A stretch of DNA of 64,000 nucleotides, from contig NZ_AAEW02000014.1 of the NCBI RefSeq assembly GCF_000167355.1, positions 49,159-113,158 on the forward strand. The letters run 5' to 3'. The position numbers and the translations under genes were made by a program. Below the pieces are notes generated by a model. The model saw nothing but the letters and a program-made list of their open reading frames with translations. It had not been told where the DNA came from and searched no databases. The stretch comes from Desulfuromonas acetoxidans DSM 684. GTDB lineage: Bacteria; Desulfobacterota; Desulfuromonadia; Desulfuromonadales; Desulfuromonadaceae. Below are positions 42,251-50,713 of this stretch, piece after piece (position 1 is the stretch's first letter; every line of letters starts with the position of its first letter).

Positions 42251-42616
42251 TTAGCCGAGCACTTTTTTGACGACACCGAGCAGTTTTTGCGGATCAAAGG
42301 GTTTGACCAGCCAGCCGGTAAGCCCCGCGGCTTTGCCTTTGGCCTTGAAGTCGGCTCCGGCTTCGGTGGTGAGCATCAGAATCGGGGTGAATTTGTAGGT
42401 GGGCGCGGCGCGCAGTTTCTGTACCAGGGTCAGCCCGTCCATCACCGGCATGTTGAGGTCGGTGAGCACCAGGTCAACTTTGTGTTTTTGCGCGGCGGCG
42501 AGAGCTTCCTGACCGTTGCCGGCTTCAATCACCTGATAACCGGCACCTTTGAGAGTGAAGGACACCATCTGCAGGATCGATTTTGAATCATCGACCGCTA
42601 ACACTGTTTTTGCCAT
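42251..42616 (-). CDS. cheY: Chemotaxis response regulator CheY
   Basis: The 121-residue single-domain receiver has D9, D10, the phospho-acceptor D53 (VLTDLNMP), T83/T84 and K105 in LVKPF. It is the CheY-type output of CheA. Its stop codon directly touches the repeat that follows. The ATG at 42616 has AAGGAGAACAG upstream. Most identity lies with CheY proteins found as first genes of deltaproteobacterial che clusters. Confidence 0.95.
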   Translation of the reverse strand: MAKTVLAVDDSKSILQMVSFTLKGAGYQVIEAGNGQEALAAAQKHKVDLVLTDLNMPVMDGLTLVQKLRAAPTYKFTPILMLTTEAGADFKAKGKAAGLTGWLVKPFDPQKLLGVVKKVLG

Positions 42617-42675
42617 AGAGTCTGTTCTCCTTTTGCTTTATCTCTCTGTGTTCTTGATTATTTACTTAGACCAAC

Positions 42676-43866
42676 TCAAAAAAGCTCAATGTCACCTTCG
42701 TCCATGTTTTTTTGCGACACCGGATTGTGGTGGCTTTCGCGAACCAGTCGAGCTGAACTCTTCAAAATCATTTCCAGAACCTCGCTCTGCCCGGCGAGAT
42801 CCCCGTCCTCAATCGCGGGCAACTGTTGCGATTGCTGCGCGACACTGTGTATCAATTCGTCCATGGCCGTAAGTCGCCGGGTAACCGTTCCAATGACCTG
42901 GGTGGACATGTCCTGAAACTGCAACGATGTCACCGCTTGACGCACAAGCTGCGATACATCTTCGGCAATAGACGAAATCTGACCCGCGCTTTTTTCAACC
43001 ATCTGATTGAATTGTTGCGCCTGATCCATGGTGGTGCTGATATGATCACTTTCTTCTGTCACCAACTGGCTGGAGTTCTCGGAGAGTTCCCGAATGGATG
43101 TGCCGACATGTCCCAAAGCCGTTGAGATCGCTTGGACCGAGGTATCAATCTGTTCACTGAAGCGATTGGAGCGAATAGACAGATTCCGCACCTCTTCAGC
43201 AACCACGGCAAATCCCTTTCCGGCGGTCCCTGCACGGGCGGCTTCGACAGCGGCATTGATAGCGAGCAGGTTGGTCTGATCGGCAATTTTGCGCACCTCA
43301 CCAAGCATACCGAGAACTTTTTGGAACTGGTCTTGGGTTTCATCCATGGATGCAACAAGTCGATTTGTCTGACTGTTATTTTCGATGGTAGCATCCAGCA
43401 GACGTTGCATGACTGTTTCAATGTTTTCAAACAGGGCCTTAAAGGATGTCATCGCACTGTCATTGTCTTGTCCACGGGTTAACGTCACTGCCAGTTCTTT
43501 TTGTTCAACGGTTTTTTCCTCAAGTTCGCTGAAGCTGGCAATCAGTTTGGTTATGGCATCGGCAAGGATATTCTGCACCTGAGCATTTTCACTTTGCGCA
43601 TCACGACATTGCCCGGTGATTTCTGTTTCCAGGCAGACAAATAGCTCCTGCGCGGCCGTGACAACATCACTGGAGGGCCCTTGTGCTGTCGGTGCCTTTT
43701 GGGTGCTCAACACGGCAACCCAGCTTCCTGTTAACGCCGTCAGCATCGAAGCAACAACAAGTAGTGGCCCCAGCCAGCCAAGGTCCGCCACTGCTGCAAC
43801 TGCGACCAAGCTAACATTGACAATCAACACAACGATGACAATGTTTCGTACTGTTTTTTTCATCAA
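42676..43866 (-). CDS. Membrane-anchored methyl-accepting-type signalling protein
   Basis: The 396-residue protein has two closely spaced N-terminal membrane segments ([20 protein letters not shown] and [19 protein letters not shown]) and almost no periplasmic part, then a signalling coiled coil with [50 protein letters not shown] domain is not evident. The C-terminus has [14 protein letters not shown], a motif of receptor-like proteins that lack periplasmic sensing. It probably senses an internal or membrane signal for CheA. It is followed by cheY after 59 bp and preceded by a pseudo-receiver gene with a 6-bp gap. Confidence 0.88.
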   Translation of the reverse strand: MMKKTVRNIVIVVLIVNVSLVAVAAVADLGWLGPLLVVASMLTALTGSWVAVLSTQKAPTAQGPSSDVVTAAQELFVCLETEITGQCRDAQSENAQVQNILADAITKLIASFSELEEKTVEQKELAVTLTRGQDNDSAMTSFKALFENIETVMQRLLDATIENNSQTNRLVASMDETQDQFQKVLGMLGEVRKIADQTNLLAINAAVEAARAGTAGKGFAVVAEEVRNLSIRSNRFSEQIDTSVQAISTALGHVGTSIRELSENSSQLVTEESDHISTTMDQAQQFNQMVEKSAGQISSIAEDVSQLVRQAVTSLQFQDMSTQVIGTVTRRLTAMDELIHSVAQQSQQLPAIEDGDLAGQSEVLEMILKSSARLVRESHHNPVSQKNMDEGDIELF

Positions 43867-43872
43867 AGCTCC

Positions 43873-44235
43873 TCAGTTAAATTCATGAAATATCACTTCA
43901 AGCTGATTTTCATCGCGGCAGAACATGAGATGCCCATGAGATGCTGATTTCATACATCTCTTCAGTTGGCGTTCCAACATCTCATCCGTGCTGACAACAC
44001 AGATGGGCACATGGAACTCTGACAAAGTGATCAGAAGCGGATCAACCTCTTTGAGATTTAGAATGATCGCGGCGACATTAATTGTATTGGCGCTACAAGT
44101 CTCCAGCCAATTCACCACATCTTCGAGGTGAAAAAATTCTACAACTTTATAACCACGCAATATCAGTGGTAGCCGGTGGGTAAATACCTGATTGATCGTA
44201 TTCAGCACCACGACCTGTTTTGGTATTTCTGCCAT
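43873..44235 (-). CDS. Hypothetical receiver-like protein at the head of the che cluster
   Basis: I do not recognise this 120-residue protein by family. It reads KQVVVLNTINQVFTHRLPLILRGYKVVEFFHLEDVVNWLETC, then VAAIILNLKEVDPLLITLSEFHVPICVVST, whose strand-helix rhythm resembles a CheY-like receiver, but the acidic pocket and phospho-aspartate are replaced (ILNLKE). It may be a pseudo-receiver. The ATG at 44235 is chosen with GGGTGAAAAAG before it; a TTG 31 codons upstream is possible. It is 6 bp from the following receptor-like gene. Confidence 0.65.
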   Translation of the reverse strand: MAEIPKQVVVLNTINQVFTHRLPLILRGYKVVEFFHLEDVVNWLETCSANTINVAAIILNLKEVDPLLITLSEFHVPICVVSTDEMLERQLKRCMKSASHGHLMFCRDENQLEVIFHEFN

Positions 44236-44736
44236 CTTTTTCACCCATTGTTCTCTGGTCAACGCTTTGTTACTTTTTAGTAATGGCACGTTGCAACGGC
44301 TAAGCCAGATGAAAAAAAAAGACAACAATGTAAATAATTACAAGATATTGGCGACAACTACTTGGCTGCCTTACACGACAGAGAGGCTACAACAGAAATT
44401 GTAGACAAAATATTTCTAATGTCTACACGCGGCAAAAAAACTATGTAATTATCTGAAATAAAATAGTTTTTTTGATGGGAAACCACGAGTCACAACAAAA
44501 GGATGGCGACAACTTAAGTTGTCAGGCTTGATGCCCATATCGTGGCTCTAGATGAAAATACACGGTACAGCAATACGCTGCTCAGACAAGGTTTTGCAAC
44601 ATCGTGGCAAAGGTGAGGCAAAGCCGGCCCCGAAGGATTTGTGTCGACAGGGCACGAGCAGGATATTGAACAGTTCTCTCCGGGGGCATTCTGCTCTACA
44701 CGCTGGAAATACAATTCACCCTGCTTGCAACATCAA
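44236..44736. promoter_or_regulatory. Gene-free region with two long palindromes upstream of the che cluster
   Basis: No supported gene lies here. GTAGACA (44401-44407) and TGTCTAC (44420-44426) form a 7-bp inverted repeat with a 12-base AT-rich spacer. GACAACTTAAGTTGTC (44508-44523) is a perfect 16-bp palindrome. Both could be operators for the leftward che transcript starting at 44235. A leftward frame at 44514-44714 has no start support. Confidence 0.45.
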
Positions 44737-44803
44737 GCCCTTAAAAACCCGTCCTTGATTTTGCCCGCCCGGCCACAAGCTCCGCAACGTGTTTTCAACA
44801 GCC
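44737..44803 (-). repeat. Partial copy of the family S repeat
   Basis: GTCCTTGATTTT, a CCCG segment and ending TTTTCAACAGCCTG repeat the right part of the element at 42172-42250 with small changes. The first hairpin is missing. It abuts the end of the sigma54 response regulator gene. Confidence 0.6.
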
Positions 44804-44805
44804 TG

Positions 44806-46200
44806 CTACGAAGGTGACATTTTTTTCAAACGCTTACTCAACGCCTGCTGAGAAATACCCAGCAACGCTGCAGCTGTCCGTTGATTGCCCTGAGCACGAC
44901 TCATGGCTTCTTCCACCAATAACCGCGACATCTCCTGCAAGCTGGGCAGGTGCTCCGGAAAAACCATCTCTTCAACCAGCTCGGTGATCCCACCGGAGGG
45001 TGTGGATAAGATTTTTTCTCGAAAGCCGTCTAGCGGCAGCACCCCAGAATGATAACGGCTCAACACATCGTAAATCATCGCCTGCAATTCACGCACATTG
45101 CCGGGAAAATGGTAGCAATGCAACAGGGTAATCAACTCTTTTTTAACCGCGGGCCGCGGTTTGGCAAGATCCACTGACGCCTGATCAACAAAGTAATTCA
45201 CCAGCAAGGGGAGATCAGCACGTCGCTCTCTGAGCGGTGGGACAACAACCTGATGGGTGGCCAGACGGTAATAGAGGTCGGCTCGAAACCTCCCATCTTT
45301 TATCTTCTGTTCCAGATCAACATTGGTCGCACAAACGATACGTGCCTGAGACCGCTTTACCTTGTCACTACCGACGGGAAGGAACTCGCGTTCCTGAACA
45401 AGACGCAACAGTTTCACCTGGGAGTGCAGACTCAAGTCTCCGATTTCATCAAGAAAAAGCGTCCCATTGGCGGCCTGTTCTACCATCCCAAAACGTTTGC
45501 TGCTGGCTCCGGTAAAGGCACCGGCAACATGACCAAACAAGGTATCCGCGAACATGTCGTCATCTAACCCAGCAACGTTAACTGCGACCAGAGGCTGCTC
45601 CGGGCAGCTGAGCTGATGGACAGCACGGGCGATAAGTTCTTTGCCGGTCCCACTTTCGCCACAAATGAGAACCGGGTGACGGCTGGGTGAGACCGCCTCG
45701 AGATAATCCAACAGTTTAAACATGGCCGGATCATCAGTGACAATCTCTTCAAATGCCGCGTGCCGTGAGCGTGTCGCTAGCATTTTGCTGCGTAGACGCT
45801 GATTCTCCAGTTTAAGACTGTTAAATTCAATGGCCCGTTTAACACCGGCAATCAGCCGTTCCCGTTCTGCCGTTTTGATAAAAAAATCAAAAGCACCAGC
45901 CTTCATACAGCTTACGGCAACGTCCAGTTGGTTCATTCCGGTGATGACAATAACGGGAATTTCCGGAAACTCATGGCTGATCTGCTCAAGAAGCTCTTCG
46001 CCGCTGATGTGGGGCATAGTCAGATCGATCACTACGGTATCGACAACTTGATTTCTCAGAAGTGGCAGAACCTCACGGCTGTCGGAACTTTTAAGCACAT
46101 TGTTGATCCCGCCGCGCTGACGCAAGGTCAGGGCAAAACTATGCAACCACGGCTCCTCGTCATCAACCAACAGAATCGGATGCTCAGGGTAGGGCATCAT
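44806..46200 (-). CDS. Sigma54-dependent response regulator (NtrC family)
   Basis: The 464-residue protein has a receiver (D13, D14, phospho-acceptor D59, TGMNQLD), an AAA+ domain with GESGTGKE, GAFTGA and FLDEIGDL, and a Fis-type helix-turn-helix (NQRTAAALLGISQQALSKRL). It activates sigma54 promoters when phosphorylated. No cognate kinase is adjacent. It overlaps the Nudix gene upstream by four bases, an odd partner, so it may be read through from the cmoAB transcript. Targets cannot be read from the sequence. Confidence 0.93.
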   Translation of the reverse strand: MMPYPEHPILLVDDEEPWLHSFALTLRQRGGINNVLKSSDSREVLPLLRNQVVDTVVIDLTMPHISGEELLEQISHEFPEIPVIVITGMNQLDVAVSCMKAGAFDFFIKTAERERLIAGVKRAIEFNSLKLENQRLRSKMLATRSRHAAFEEIVTDDPAMFKLLDYLEAVSPSRHPVLICGESGTGKELIARAVHQLSCPEQPLVAVNVAGLDDDMFADTLFGHVAGAFTGASSKRFGMVEQAANGTLFLDEIGDLSLHSQVKLLRLVQEREFLPVGSDKVKRSQARIVCATNVDLEQKIKDGRFRADLYYRLATHQVVVPPLRERRADLPLLVNYFVDQASVDLAKPRPAVKKELITLLHCYHFPGNVRELQAMIYDVLSRYHSGVLPLDGFREKILSTPSGGITELVEEMVFPEHLPSLQEMSRLLVEEAMSRAQGNQRTAAALLGISQQALSKRLKKMSPS

Positions 46201-46796
46201 AGCATGGTTCCTTGGGGACAGTCGCTTAACGGCTCACCGATAACGGTAAAGAAATGACGGATAAAACGGTAGGTCAACCCCCAGAGGACCGGCAGTTCGC
46301 CACCAAGATCGATCCCTGGCACGGCAATCGATTTACCATGCCATGACACTGTCGCCAGGTGATGCTTCTCCGGGTCCTGCAGCGAGCGTAACGGCACCCA
46401 GAACGCTTTGGAGACTTCGTAGTTTTTTTCCAGCTCCGCAGCATTGTCAGCAATTGAGAATACAAAACAGCTGACACACACCGGAATGCGCACACCGTGA
46501 TGATCATCCAGGCGCACGACGTAATCCTGTTGCGCCAGGCTCAATCCCACCTCCTCGCGGGTTTCACGCACTGCGGCATCATAGGCCGTGGCATCTTCGG
46601 GATCAATACGCCCACCTGGAAAACCGAGATTCCCGGACCAGGGATCGTTCGGATGTTTGGCCCGTTGAATCAGCAGCAACTCAATCCCCTGAGCACCATG
46701 ACGCAAAATCAGGGCCACCGAGGCGCGACCTTTCTGATGCTGATCTTCAAGGGCAGCATACTGATGCCGTTGTAATGTGGCGATAATATGGTCCAC
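46197..46796 (-). CDS. Nudix hydrolase, coenzyme A pyrophosphatase-like
   Basis: The 199-residue protein carries the Nudix box GRIDPEDATAYDAAVRETREEVGL (pattern G-x5-E-x7-REUxEExGU) and the preceding LGFPGG and LLIQRAKHPNDPWSG, which are typical of the CoA pyrophosphatase (NudL/YeaB) group. It would cleave CoA or related nucleotides to phosphopantetheine and an adenosine diphosphate. A periplasmic signal is not present. The ATG at 46796 follows AAGGGGGGACC. It overlaps the sigma54 regulator by an ATGA. Confidence 0.88.
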   Translation of the reverse strand: MDHIIATLQRHQYAALEDQHQKGRASVALILRHGAQGIELLLIQRAKHPNDPWSGNLGFPGGRIDPEDATAYDAAVRETREEVGLSLAQQDYVVRLDDHHGVRIPVCVSCFVFSIADNAAELEKNYEVSKAFWVPLRSLQDPEKHHLATVSWHGKSIAVPGIDLGGELPVLWGLTYRFIRHFFTVIGEPLSDCPQGTML

Positions 46797-46814
46797 GGTC
46801 CCCCCTTGTCGTCA

Positions 46815-47795
46815 TTATTTGACTTCAGCCAACATCAATGCCCGTCGAGGTGCCGGATAGCCCTCGATGGTTTTCAACGCATCCTGAGGATCAAGAAAAT
46901 CCGCTAGGGATTCCGTCTGAATCCACGGCGTTTTTCGTTGTTCCTCAGAGGTTGTTCGCGTCACGTCAATGCAGCGAATCTTGGTAAAACCGGCACGTGC
47001 CAGCCAATTGGCCAGACCATTGACCGTCGGCAGAAAGAACACATTGTTCATTTTGGCGTATCGGTCGCTTGGCGTCAATGCGACTTGCTCTTCTCCGGGG
47101 ATCACCAGCGTTTCCAGAACCAGTTCGCCACCGCGCCGCAAGGTGCGTCGAATCCGGGTCAGAGTGTCAAGCGGAGAACGGACATGGTAAAGCACACCCA
47201 TGTGAAACAGAGTATCAAAGCAACCAGTCATCTCAGGTAATTCTTCAAATTTCCCCGGCAATGTATAACAGCAGGGTTGCTTGAGCAGCTTCTGTAGCAG
47301 GCAATACTGAAAATAGAAGGTTTGATACGGTTCCAGACCAACCACTAATTTCGGATCTGCCGCAAGCATTCGGAACAGATAATAGCCACTGCTACTGCCA
47401 ACGTCGAGAATCCGCCGTCCCTGCAAGGGCGCAATCTGTTCTTTGAGGCGATTCCACTTCAGGTAGGAGACCCATTCTGTATCCACTTCCGTACCAAGGA
47501 TCTTAAAAGGGCCCTTACGCCAGGGTCGCAAACCGAACAAAGCGTGTTGAATCTTTTGATCCTGATCTGCTGGGAGCTCACCGGCCTTGCCGATAGACAC
47601 CCAATCCCGGTCCAGATCAGCTTCAAGCTTCAGGTTGTCGGGGATATTCTCAAGCAGCTGCAGATACGCTTGGCTTTTTCTGTCACGTAGAAGAAATTGC
47701 CGTTTCTTTTCAACAAATTCCGTCAGCGACTGCGCCCAAACAGGCTCTTCGCCCTGGGCAATGGCAGCTATAAGCTTATCTATTTCTTCAAACAT
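46815..47795 (-). CDS. cmoB: tRNA U34 carboxymethyltransferase CmoB
   Basis: The 326-residue protein has WRKGPFKILGTEVDTEWVSYLKWNRL, RILDVGSSSGYYLFRML (the carboxy-S-adenosylmethionine site) and FHMGVLYHVRSPLDTL, the CmoB pattern. It transfers a carboxymethyl group from carboxy-SAM (made by CmoA) to 5-hydroxyuridine at tRNA position 34. The gene begins inside the end of cmoA (16-bp overlap), so they are cotranscribed. The start at 47795 fits the family. Downstream, the Nudix gene follows after 18 bp. Confidence 0.95.
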   Translation of the reverse strand: MFEEIDKLIAAIAQGEEPVWAQSLTEFVEKKRQFLLRDRKSQAYLQLLENIPDNLKLEADLDRDWVSIGKAGELPADQDQKIQHALFGLRPWRKGPFKILGTEVDTEWVSYLKWNRLKEQIAPLQGRRILDVGSSSGYYLFRMLAADPKLVVGLEPYQTFYFQYCLLQKLLKQPCCYTLPGKFEELPEMTGCFDTLFHMGVLYHVRSPLDTLTRIRRTLRRGGELVLETLVIPGEEQVALTPSDRYAKMNNVFFLPTVNGLANWLARAGFTKIRCIDVTRTTSEEQRKTPWIQTESLADFLDPQDALKTIEGYPAPRRALMLAEVK

Positions 47796-48505
47796 AATAA
47801 CGACATGAAGTTAAACCATTTCAACCAGATATCAATGTTATCAAAGCCGACATCGTTCAGACGGGCCACATGCTGCTCACAGGTTTCCGGAATCAGGACA
47901 TTTTCCAGAGCTTCACGCTTTTGACTGATTTCCAATTGCGAGTAGCCGTTTTCTTTTTTGAATCGATAATAAAAATCTTGCTGTAACGCATCCAGATCAG
48001 AATCCGCATGGACAACTTTTTCCGACAACAACAGAATACCGCTGGGCAGCAGGGCATCATAGACCCTGGCAAGTAACGTTTTCCGCACCTCGGGAGACAA
48101 AAATTGCAACGTTAGATTGATAACAATCACAGAGGCTTTCTCCAGCGGATAATCCTCAATGCTGCTTTCAACTAGATGAATACACTCCGTTTCACAACCA
48201 CCTTGTAGTCGCTGTCGATACTGTTCCAGCATGGGTGCGGAGCTGTCAAGTGCTTCAAGATGAAAGGGCTGGCCATCCATCTGATGGAGCAGTTCCAATC
48301 CAAAATTTCCATGGGAGCAACCCAGATCATAAATACGGGAACCCGGCTGATAAAAACGACATGTCAATTGCGCCTGGCGCAACAGTGATTCACGGTACAG
48401 CGGAACGCTGCGGGTGATCATGTCATCGAACACGGCGACAACACGTTCATTGAATTCGAAGGGATGTACGGGTTGCAGATGTGAATAAAGTTTATCGTGT
48501 GTCAT
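47780..48505 (-). CDS. cmoA: Carboxy-S-adenosyl-L-methionine synthase CmoA
   Basis: The 241-residue methyltransferase-fold protein has PFEFNERVVAVFDDMITRSVPLY, RIYDLGCSHGNFGLELL and VIVINLTLQFLSPEVRKTLLARVYDAL, all typical of CmoA, which makes carboxy-SAM from SAM and prephenate. I use the ATG at 48505 (MTHDKLYSHLQP), which matches the family start; the frame is open upstream but without a better start. A GGCAGGCCTTTC stretch precedes it. It leads the cmoA-cmoB-Nudix-regulator run. Confidence 0.95.
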   Translation of the reverse strand: MTHDKLYSHLQPVHPFEFNERVVAVFDDMITRSVPLYRESLLRQAQLTCRFYQPGSRIYDLGCSHGNFGLELLHQMDGQPFHLEALDSSAPMLEQYRQRLQGGCETECIHLVESSIEDYPLEKASVIVINLTLQFLSPEVRKTLLARVYDALLPSGILLLSEKVVHADSDLDALQQDFYYRFKKENGYSQLEISQKREALENVLIPETCEQHVARLNDVGFDNIDIWLKWFNFMSLLCLKK

Positions 48506-48665
48506 GAAAGGCCTGCCAAAATGTCTTTGCGTTGTGATGACATGCACAGTACACAAAGCGGGCAAACAAAGCAATCTTTGAGCCCCCTGACATGAGCGAG
48601 GCTTGGATTAAAAGCCCCCCTTGAACGACATGCCGATCTTTACAGCACCTTCATAGCTCAAACAA

Positions 48666-48698
48666 AACGTCCCGTGGAAGAAGCTTCCACGGGACGTT
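48666..48698 (-). terminator. Terminator of the DksA-like gene
   Basis: AACGTCCCGTGGAAG and its complement pair perfectly around a short loop. Read leftward it ends in TTTTGTTT, 5-40 bp after the gene stop. Confidence 0.85.
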
Positions 48699-48703
48699 AA
48701 TTT

Positions 48704-49060
48704 TTAACCGATGCGTTCTTGTCGTTCCTGCTCGGTTTTGCAGTCGATGCACAGGGTGGTGACGGGACGGGCTCTCAAACGCGCCGCTCCAATCTCCTCT
48801 TCACAACTTTCGCAAATTCCGAAGGTGCCTTCATCAATACGCTCCAGAGCCGCACGAATTTTTGCGATCAGACGCCGCTCACGATCACGAATTCGTAACT
48901 CGAAATTGCGGTCTGATTCCATGGAGGCACGGTCCGTCGGATCAGGAAAGTTTTCATGCTCATCAGTCATGCCTGATACGGTCTTTCCCGCCTCGCGCAA
49001 CAGATCTTCGAGCTGTTGCTGCAGGATAGCACGATAAGCTTCTGCCTGTTCTGTATCCAT
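48704..49060 (-). CDS. dksA: DksA/TraR-family zinc finger protein
   Basis: The 118-residue protein has a coiled-coil with the tip DPTDRA (D40, D43, A45, matching DxxDxA), and a C-terminal zinc finger C83-x2-C86 and C104-x2-C107. DksA binds in the secondary channel of RNA polymerase and with ppGpp tunes rRNA and amino acid promoters. It is shorter than E. coli DksA (151) and of the length of Geobacter-type homologues. The ATG at 49060 is preceded by AGGGGTTATATATT. The palindrome at 49105 lies just upstream. Confidence 0.88.
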   Translation of the reverse strand: MDTEQAEAYRAILQQQLEDLLREAGKTVSGMTDEHENFPDPTDRASMESDRNFELRIRDRERRLIAKIRAALERIDEGTFGICESCEEEIGAARLRARPVTTLCIDCKTEQERQERIG

Positions 49061-49104
49061 AATATATAACCCCTAACCTTCTGAGTTAACGATGCGATAA
49101 AATT

Positions 49105-49118
49105 GACTAATATTAGTC
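49105..49118. promoter_or_regulatory. Perfect 14-bp palindrome upstream of the DksA-like gene
   Basis: GACTAATATTAGTC, preceded by AATT, sits 45 bp before the ATG at 49060. Size and AT-rich centre suit a dimeric repressor such as the Rrf2 protein encoded next door. The right flank (49119-49200) shows nothing more. Confidence 0.45.
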
Positions 49119-49200
49119 GGATTCACAATTTAAGTCAATAGGGTTAAACGTCCATTAGACCCTGTCGTTGTTGACAATTATCACATCATGGTAGAGGTCG

Positions 49201-49656
49201 CTAGGACGCTTCTTCGTGCTTGTCCATCGCCATTAACTTTTTGAGATTTGCCTCTTCTTCTTCAGCGAGTCGAGCAAAATTATACTCTGAAAGTTGCTGA
49301 ATCATGCTCTCTCGCACCTCTTTCCATGCACCATGAACCGGGCAATAATTGTCACGCTCACAACAGTTTTCATCTCCCAGGCATTTGTTGATATGCAAGG
49401 GATCCTCCTGAGCTTTAAAAACATCATAGACCGTGATGTCTTCGGGTTTATGGCGCAGATAAAAACCACCGCCGACACCGCGCTGCGATCCAACGATCCC
49501 CGCCTTCACCATCGGCTGAAAGATTTTCGTGAGAAACGCTGGGGTGACATTCTGCGTCTGGCAGATATCCTTTTTCAGCACAATCTCTCCTGGCGGAAAC
49601 TTCGACATATAGAGAATGGCACGGATCGCGTATTCTGTTGCTCGTGTAATGACCAT
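49201..49656 (-). CDS. Rrf2-family transcriptional regulator
   Basis: The 151-residue protein begins MVITRATEYAIRAILYMS, the Rrf2 winged helix, and has cysteines C92, C98, C99 and C105 (CLGDENCCERDNYC), the region where IscR and NsrR ligate an iron-sulfur cluster. It probably senses iron-sulfur status, nitric oxide or redox and represses nearby or remote genes. The ATG at 49656 has GGGAGAACAA upstream. The region to gluQ (49657-49783) includes TATTGTTATAAATAA and a TTTACTAATTAAG stretch that may hold its operator. Confidence 0.9.
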   Translation of the reverse strand: MVITRATEYAIRAILYMSKFPPGEIVLKKDICQTQNVTPAFLTKIFQPMVKAGIVGSQRGVGGGFYLRHKPEDITVYDVFKAQEDPLHINKCLGDENCCERDNYCPVHGAWKEVRESMIQQLSEYNFARLAEEEEANLKKLMAMDKHEEAS

Positions 49657-49783
49657 TTGTTCTCCCTGCTTATTGTTTACTTATATTGTTATAAATAAGG
49701 GGCAGGCAATTTTTTGTCAACCCTATTTACTAATTAAGTTCGCTGGGATTGACTTTTTTCACGCAAACTTCCATCATTTAGTT

Positions 49784-50713
49784 ATGAAAAACACCTGTTC
49801 GTCAGCCATCGTCGGTCGCTTTGCTCCCAGCCCAACCGGGCCATTGCACCTTGGTTCCATCATTGCGGCCGTGGCCAGCTATCTGACCGCGAAACAATCG
49901 CCACAGGGTCGCTGGCTTGTTCGTATCGATGATCTGGATCAACCGCGAACTGTTCCAGGAGCCAGTGCCACGATTCTCGACCATCTCCAACGCCTTGGCT
50001 TACACCATGACGGCCCTGTCATGTATCAAAGCCAGCGCCACGAACGTTACCAGGAAGTTCTTACACAGTTGACAAAGCAGGGCTGGACCTATTCCTGTAG
50101 CTGTTCGCGTAAGGAGATCCTCGCCAGTGCACCACATCAGGGCGAGGAAGGGCCAATTTATCCCGGCACCTGCTTATATTCGCAGCCACCTTTCGGGCGG
50201 CCGACCTCTTGCCGCGTGCAGACCCGTGATGAACTCATCCGCTTCACGGACCTGATCCAGGGAACATTCACTCAAAACCTGCGTCACGATGTGGGCGATT
50301 TTGTTCTGCAACGCAACGATGGAATTTTTGCCTACCAGTTGGCCACGGTGATTGACGACCATGACAGCGGAGTCAATCTGGTTGTTCGCGGTCGGGATTT
50401 ACTCACGTCAACCCCCCGACAGATCTACTTGCTGCAATGCCTGAACTGGAGCATTCCCCGTTATGCCCATATCCCCCTGGCTATGGCTGAAGACGGGCAC
50501 AAGATCAGTAAACGCCACCAGCAACGCTCTCCCTGCGATCTGTATTCTCCTCAGCAGCTTTTGTGTTTTGTCCTGACATTTCTTGGTCTTGATCCCCCCC
50601 AAACCCTCGTTAACGCTTCGGTTGAAGCTCTTGTCCAGTGGGGAATCGACCACTTCTCTTTTTACCGCATCCCCACCAACAATCGTGCTCTGGATGAGTT
50701 TTTTAACCCTTGA
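49784..50713 (+). CDS. gluQ: Glutamyl-Q tRNA(Asp) synthetase
   Basis: The 309-residue protein is a shortened glutamyl-tRNA synthetase: GRFAPSPTGPLHLGS (HIGH motif region), RIDDLDQPR, a zinc site with CSCSRKEI and YPGTC, and HKISKR in place of KMSKS. It lacks the anticodon-binding domain, as GluQ does, and attaches glutamate to queuosine at position 34 of tRNA(Asp). The ATG at 49784 gives the family N-terminus; the frame is open upstream through the Rrf2 promoter region. No ribosome site is evident. Its end overlaps the convergent GGDEF gene by 11 bp. Confidence 0.93.
   Translation: MKNTCSSAIVGRFAPSPTGPLHLGSIIAAVASYLTAKQSPQGRWLVRIDDLDQPRTVPGASATILDHLQRLGLHHDGPVMYQSQRHERYQEVLTQLTKQGWTYSCSCSRKEILASAPHQGEEGPIYPGTCLYSQPPFGRPTSCRVQTRDELIRFTDLIQGTFTQNLRHDVGDFVLQRNDGIFAYQLATVIDDHDSGVNLVVRGRDLLTSTPRQIYLLQCLNWSIPRYAHIPLAMAEDGHKISKRHQQRSPCDLYSPQQLLCFVLTFLGLDPPQTLVNASVEALVQWGIDHFSFYRIPTNNRALDEFFNP

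Noticed and set aside
44514..44714. Leftward 66-codon frame in the che upstream region
   Set aside because: No ribosome site, no recognisable domain and an unusual cysteine-serine-rich composition.
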